From Piper betle (lineage: Eukaryota; Streptophyta; Magnoliopsida; Piperales; Piperaceae): DNA of 64,000 nucleotides. Shown one piece after another: positions 59,472 through 64,000 of the stretch. The stretch's first letter is position 1. Every line of letters starts with the position of its first letter. Position numbers and translations under genes: made by a program. Location: contig JAURVB010013895.1 of NCBI GenBank assembly GCA_033002965.1, forward strand, positions 1 to 64,000, read 5' to 3'. Under the pieces are notes generated by a model. That model was not told the DNA's origin and made no database searches. It saw only the letters and a program-made list of their open reading frames with translations.

Positions 59472-59744
59472 TTGTTGTGGACAAGTTGGCCCTTGTTGTA
59501 CTTTTAGGGGAATCTCTGTCCATTTTTCGATAGAAATAGATATTTTCCTTTGGATTTCTCATTTATTATTTTGCTCTATTTTTGTTTGCACGTCATGGCA
59601 TGCATGTAGTGCGTTAGAACCCAATTATTCCATCCATGTTTTGCATGCCACATCTCCATCTTAAGATGTCGAGGGCTGATCCGGGTTAGCTTAACCGAAT
59701 CCAATAGATTAGTGAACATTTCTGTCACCAATGAGGGTGTTACA
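56850..59744 (+). mobile_element. Solo LTR of the ~2.9-kb family, diverged subfamily (copy H)
   Basis: 2895 bp, TGTAAAACTTGTG...GAGGGTGTTACA. The flanks are ATTAA (56845-56849) and ATCAA (59745-59749), a target duplication with one mismatch. The landmarks match the others at lower similarity: the GC-rich part at 57300-57920, the TAGGATGAGATCCCTCAAG segment near 58502 and the GGACCAGTAACACTTG segment near 59113. A TA microsatellite of about 36 bp (59434-59469) has grown near the right end. Confidence 0.88.
59434..59469. repeat. (TA)n microsatellite
   Basis: An uninterrupted TA tract inside the solo LTR. The other LTR copies have only short AT-rich stretches at this place. Confidence 0.95.
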
Positions 59745-60461
59745 ATCAACTTGTGTAGATATTTTTATGGTAGCTTAAGTTAATTTGAGCCATTAGATTT
59801 CAAGATTAGATAATAGAGACAGTTGGATGATGTGTATAATTTTATTTTAGTTTGAAAAAATAATCATGTGATCTTTTTGCGAGTGATCTAGAAAAATTTG
59901 ACACTCCATTACTAAGGCCCCATTAGTTGTCTACCTAGGGCTGCAAGTGGCATAGTTAAGGGTCAGTCAAACAAATTTACTCATACTATTTACCTATTTG
60001 TATATCATTTATCATCATAGAGCTTTCTACTTTCACCAAACTTTTTACCATTATTGTTTTGATTAAGGTCTGATATTCGTCAATCTGATCCGTATCTGAC
60101 CCACTTATATCCGATCCAAAATAGTTTCTGATCAAATTCATGTTTAGATTTTTTTGATATATAAATTATCAGAAATATTCAATTTGGTTATGAATTTGAG
60201 GTGATCCGATATGTATCTGATTCGAATAAGTGATATTAATAACATTATAGATTAAAATAAAATTTTTATTATTTTTTCTCCATTTTTATGTTAAAATCTA
60301 TATTATTTATATTATTTTAGTTAATCAGGTTAGATTCGGATTGGATACGGGTTCTGTAGATTGGATCACATACGGATATGATATATAAAATAGATATAAT
60401 TTTTGGATTCAGGTGAGATTTGGGCTCGGATTTTCAGATTTTGGTTGGACATGGATATACC
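59745..60461. other. AT-rich sequence, no feature seen
   Basis: No frame and no shared repeat. The last seven bases (ATATACC, 60455-60461) are the left target duplication of the hAT-like element. Confidence 0.45.
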
Positions 60462-60856
60462 TAAGGCTGCTAATTGAGCGAGCCAGCTTGTGAATATTTG
60501 GCTTTTGGCTCGACTCAACTCGAAACTCGACATTTAAATACCCGAGCTCGAACTTGAATCAAACTCGAATCCTACGAGTCGAGCTTAAGCAAGGCAGTGT
60601 TCAACTCGACTCGTAGCTCAACTTGAACTTGACTAAATAAAATAAAATAATATACATAATATTACTTGTCTACTCAAAATACATTTACAATTATAAATAA
60701 ATGTTATTATTAACTGCGTACTAAACGATGGTGGTGGTGGAGGTGTTTTGTTTGTTATTTTTTTGATTTTTTTATCAAATGTGGGCCATCCTTATAATTA
60801 GACGATCTAGATTAAAGTTTGAGACATAAATATTGTCTACTCCCAGTCAAGGTAGA

Positions 60857-60859
<3 letters not shown>

Positions 60860-60925
<66 letters not shown>
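60860..60925. repeat. (TA)n microsatellite, left of the GC-rich insert
   Basis: About 33 TA units. A further TA tract with a CA tail stands at 61543-61570, so the GC-rich element sits within a once continuous TA microsatellite. Confidence 0.95.
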
Positions 60926-60928
<3 letters not shown>

Positions 60929-61542
60929 GGCAACGCTGCCATCGTGGGCCGCTGGATTTCGATCCAGTGGCCCATTGCCCCACCACTCCTGAGACCCGCC
61001 TGCCCGCCCGACCGACCACCCCTGCCCCCCACTGGGGCCCCTCACCCGCACCCCCTCAGCATTCCCCCGCCCCCACCAGCCGCAGTCCCCCCCCACCCCC
61101 ACTGCAATCGCGGCCCCCTCTTCCCCCCTTGCCAGCCCCTCCTTAGGGAGGAGCGGGCGGGGGACCGCGCTGGCGGTGACTGCGGCTGGCATGACTGCGC
61201 GGTGACTGCGGCTGGCAGTGACTGCGGCTGGGGGTGGGGAACTCAGGGGGCGTTCTAGTGGCGGCAGGCAGGGGAGGGGGAGGGCGCCAGCAGGGCGGGA
61301 GGGGGCCGCGAGATGGGGGGCCACAGCGACTTGGGGCGGGCAAGGGGGGCGAAGGGGGTCGTCGTGGTGGTGAGGGGTCGCGGTGGGGGAGCCGCCGACA
61401 GGGGAGCAAGGGTGGTAGGGCGGGTGGGCGAGCAGGTCTCGGCGGTGGTGGGGCCTATGAAATCTAGGCCATTGGATTTCAATCCAGCGGCCCAGATTTC
61501 ATATGTTACAATGCGCTGCTAAACAGTGGCAGCGCATTACAG
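60926..61542. mobile_element. GC-rich element with terminal hairpins inside a TA microsatellite
   Basis: The left end holds TGGGCCGCTGGATTT...ATCCAGTGGCCCA (60945-60974). The right end holds TAGGCCATTGGATTT...ATCCAGCGGCCCA (61465-61494), then a second hairpin, TGCGCTGCT...GGCAGCGCA (61512-61536). The interior is G- or C-rich low complexity. The same pair of hairpin types bounds 2181-3320, also against a TA tract. Frames such as 60812-61324 on the minus strand are Pro/Ala/Gly-rich runs into the TA tract and are not genes. Confidence 0.6.
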
Positions 61543-61983
61543 ATATATATATATATATATACACACACACGCACTAATAAGTTTAATTGTAACTAGTTAT
61601 ATTTATTTATATATAATATAATAACATAGTAGTGGTATAGCTTAGATGAGAGGTCTTCAAATTGAAGACTTAGAGGTTGTGGGTTCAATCCATGCTGACT
61701 GTATTTTTTAAGTGAAATACTTTTGACTTTATAATCGAGCTCAGTCACACTTAAACAGTTTAAGTGTACTTGAGCTCGAGTCAAACTCGAATATCATAAA
61801 AAATATTATAGTCGATTTTGAGCATATATGTTAAAAACTCGTTTAATCTTGAGCCGAGTTTGAGCTAAGAATATATGTTGAAAACTCGTTCGATATCGAG
61901 CCGATTCGAACGAACTTCGAACTATTTGAGGCTAGTTCAAGCATAAGTTGAACTCGGCTCATTCGCTCGTTTAAGAGCCCTAA

Positions 61984-62564
61984 ATATACCCATATACAAT
62001 GTGAACCGATCCCTAATTTTGACCAATAGTAAACAATTACTAATTAATAAATTTTGAATTGAGCTACAATACCCTTTGGCAGCACAGAGCGTGAAGCGCC
62101 TGCAAAGATCTCAACTATGGCAGTATTTGTACCATATGCATTAAACTAATCTCTAGAAGGGTATAACAATAGATGCCTTTCATTAAACATAATCATAGCG
62201 CTCCTTCTTATCTCATAAATCCACTTTGAAAGAGCAACAACTACTTCAATGCTTTTAACAAAACGATAAATGGTGGCCACTACCCGATTGAAATCGATGC
62301 ATTTAAATGGTCAAAGAATGTAATCAATTTTTTGTTTCAATCTAATTTAAATTAGTCGATAAAATAGTAAATCACTTTACCACTAGCAACCCTAGACTCG
62401 CACCAACTATAGGTCAGAAATAAAAAATATATATAAAAGATAGGCGTGATTAATTTATCTACTATATTTGACATTAGTATAGAAATTTTAACGTCTCAAT
62501 AAAGATGATCACAAATCAAACATTTTGCTAGAAAAGAAACGTGCATCTAATCAATTAAAATAAA
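61984..62564. other. AT-rich sequence, no feature seen
   Basis: No coding frame or recognised repeat apart from the right ATATACC target duplication (61984-61990). Confidence 0.45.
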
Positions 62565-62757
62565 AAAACAAAATAATAAATTATATTGTTATTATTTATT
62601 TTAAAGTCAAAATCTACCTTTAAAAAATAAAAAATTAATTAAATTATATTGTTATTACTTATTTTTAAAGTTAAAATCTACCTTTAAAAAATAAAAATTA
62701 ATTAAATTATATTGTTATTATTTATTTTTAAAGTCAAAATTATTTATTGTTATTATT
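62565..62757 (+). repeat. Three 63-bp tandem repeats upstream of the pyrophosphatase gene
   Basis: TTATATTGTTATTA occurs at 62581, 62644 and 62707. Each is followed by TTTATTTTTAAAGT-type bases and, in the first two, AAAATCTACCTTTAAAAAAT. The array ends abruptly at the GC-rich leader (from about 62760) of the gene starting at 63143. Confidence 0.9.
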
Positions 62758-63142
62758 TATTCGGGCGAGGAGGGGCGAAGGTGGTAAGTAAACATTCCCC
62801 GTTTTCAGGTCACGAGGAAAACAGGTTTCCGAGGGCTTAACCCCTCGTTTCCTTTTACCCCCACAACCTCACACTTCCCCACCCCTCGCCGGCGACAACG
62901 CCATTTTCCCCGATCGATCTCCGGCGAAGCCGCCATCTCCATCTCCCCTTGGGCGGGCGGCCATATCCTGAGCTCTGAGATCTGCTTGGTGGCGGTGGTG
63001 GTGTTGGATGGTTTCTTGTAGGAGGCGCATCGAGTAAGATCTGCCGACGATCCATCGGCCCCGGTCGGGGGGTGATCTGCCCTCGGCGGCGGAGTTGGAT
63101 CCCTTTCCCGTCGTTCGGAGGGGGAATTCGGCCCTCTCCATA

Positions 63143-63235
63143 ATGGACGAAGACGTGGAGGGCGGGAATTTGAAGCCTTACACGGACCGGCCCCGGACTT
63201 TCCCGGCCATGAGGAGCAAGCAGTATACACCTTTG
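63143..63235 (+). CDS. Type II (AVP2-like) H+-pumping pyrophosphatase, first coding exon
   Basis: A 31-codon exon, MDEDVEGGNLKPY followed by TDRPRTFPAMRSKQYTPL, ending in phase 0 at a GT donor (63236). The rest of the gene lies beyond the window. From memory this matches the N-terminus of the plant type II, potassium-independent pyrophosphatases of Golgi-type membranes (MDEDVE, then SDKPRTFPDMRSK-like sequence). Those enzymes use pyrophosphate hydrolysis to pump protons through many membrane helices; none of these helices are visible here, as the exon only covers the cytosolic leader. The 5' leader (about 62760-63142) is GC-rich and has no long intron signal that I can identify. The first intron runs from 63236 to at least 64000. 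The assignment rests on one short exon. Confidence 0.7.
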
Positions 63236-64000
63236 GTGGGCTTTCAATCTGTGGATTATTGAGTATTCTTTCTTCTGCATTTGTTGGTTGTTGGATGAAT
63301 TCGTTCGGGATTGGATTTATCGGCGTTCAGTCTGATGATGAGCAGATCTACTAATGTTAGAAACGATAATTAAGTTGGTTGGTTTGCGTTTTGTTTTTGA
63401 ACTCGGTGGTAATATTTTTGAAGCCTATAGTGAATTGGGGAGATGAGTTTGTGCTTGAATGAGTAGTTTTGAATGGTGACAAGGAGTCAATTGGAGAGTG
63501 GGTCTGTGATTGAGATTTTGTTTTATGCTATATTACATAATAAAAAAGTAATTGTGCCACTAGTTATCTTAATTTTTTGGTACCACTCTTTCTGGGAATG
63601 TGAAATGTTATGCATTTGATGGTAGTTGGTTGAATTCGTTTAGGATTGGATTGATCGGTGGTCAATTTGATGACAAGGAGATCTAAAAATGGTTAAGAGA
63701 GCCAATTGGGTTGGTTGAATGGTTGAATGCAGTTTTGTGTTTGAGCTCGTTGGTAAATTTTTTAAGTATATATTTTTTCCTTAAAGATTTGAGTTTCTGC
63801 TTGAATTAATTAGTTTTTTCCATGAATCCTAATTTGGCATTTGACGACGAAGAGATCTAAAATTGTTCTGCATTTGTTGGTAATTGGATGAATTTGATCT
63901 GTGGTCACTTTGATGATAAAGAGATCTAAAAATTTTTAAAAAGATAATTGGTGAGGAAGCAGTTAGCTTCATCTGTTAGCGTATCTAGTGTGAGTGTATA
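63236..64000 (+). other. Start of the first intron of the pyrophosphatase gene
   Basis: AT-rich, no coding frame. A motif pair is repeated two to three times (TTGGATGAATTCG near 63292 and TTGAATTCGTTTAGGATTGGA near 63631; GATGATGAGCAGATCTA near 63334 and GATGACAAGGAGATCTA near 63670), giving degenerate repeats of about 340 bp. A third, shorter match lies near 63889. Confidence 0.6.

Larger units (their letters stand above)
60462..61983. mobile_element. hAT-like non-autonomous TIR element
   Basis: The ends are inverted repeats: TAAGGCTGCTAATTGAGCGA at the left and, reversed, TTAGGGCTCTTAAACGAGCG at the right. ATATACC directly flanks it on both sides (60455-60461 and 61984-61990), seven perfect bases, or eight with one mismatch, which suits the hAT superfamily. 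Both halves are rich in CTCGAGCTCGA-type motifs. The middle carries a long TA tract and a GC-rich hairpin-ended element (60926-61542). No transposase is encoded. Confidence 0.75.

Noticed and set aside
60812..61482. Frames of up to 170 codons around the GC-rich insert
   Set aside because: They are Pro/Gly/Arg-rich frames of biased composition that run into Tyr-Ile repeats from the TA tract.

Overview
This is nuclear DNA from a flowering plant. The evidence is spliced plant genes, plant-type Ty1/copia and LTR elements primed by initiator Met-tRNA, a plastid ycf2 fragment, many (TA)n tracts and a very low gene density. The GC-rich first exons of the two recognisable genes fit a monocot, but the species cannot be named from this sequence.

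Only two host genes are recognised. A two-exon gene at 39201-39525 (+) encodes a 71-residue mitochondrial complex I subunit of the B15/NDUFB4 type. The window ends inside a second gene: 63143-63235 (+) is the first coding exon of what looks like a type II (AVP2-like) proton-pumping pyrophosphatase. A possible split exon and one unassigned ORF on the minus strand (around 14.4/20.6 kb and 5.6-5.9 kb) may belong to a decayed gene.

Most of the rest is layered transposable elements. From left to right: a truncated ~2.9-kb-family LTR (346-1660); a hAT-like fragment; a GC-rich element next to a TA tract (2181-3320); a rearranged plastid insert (5128-5515); an old copia element (about 6406-14323) split in its gag by a solo LTR (8531-11422); a very young copia element (14462-20569) whose two 447-bp LTRs look identical and whose polyprotein is broken by one frameshift; and a 17.3-kb nest (21146-38447) in which one non-autonomous LTR element received a second element of its own family, in opposite orientation, inside its own ~20-bp tandem array.

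Right of the complex I gene lie a ~620-bp tandem duplication, other tandem repeats, a terminal-inverted-repeat element, two diverged copies of a transposon-derived coding sequence (47.3-52.9 kb) with a solo LTR inside the first, a 144-bp tandem array, another solo LTR (56850-59744), and a hAT-like element (60462-61983) with a GC-rich hairpin-ended element sitting in its TA microsatellite.

The ~2.9-kb LTR family is the main architect of the window. It appears eight times: two complete LTRs of the outer element, one truncated and one complete LTR of the inner element, three solo LTRs and one 5' fragment. Target-site duplications support several of these calls: AGTAG for the inner element, TTTCC for the 47.9-kb solo LTR, and one-mismatch pairs for the outer element and the 56.9-kb solo LTR. 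No coding region for reverse transcriptase or integrase was seen in its internal region, so it must depend on enzymes supplied elsewhere.
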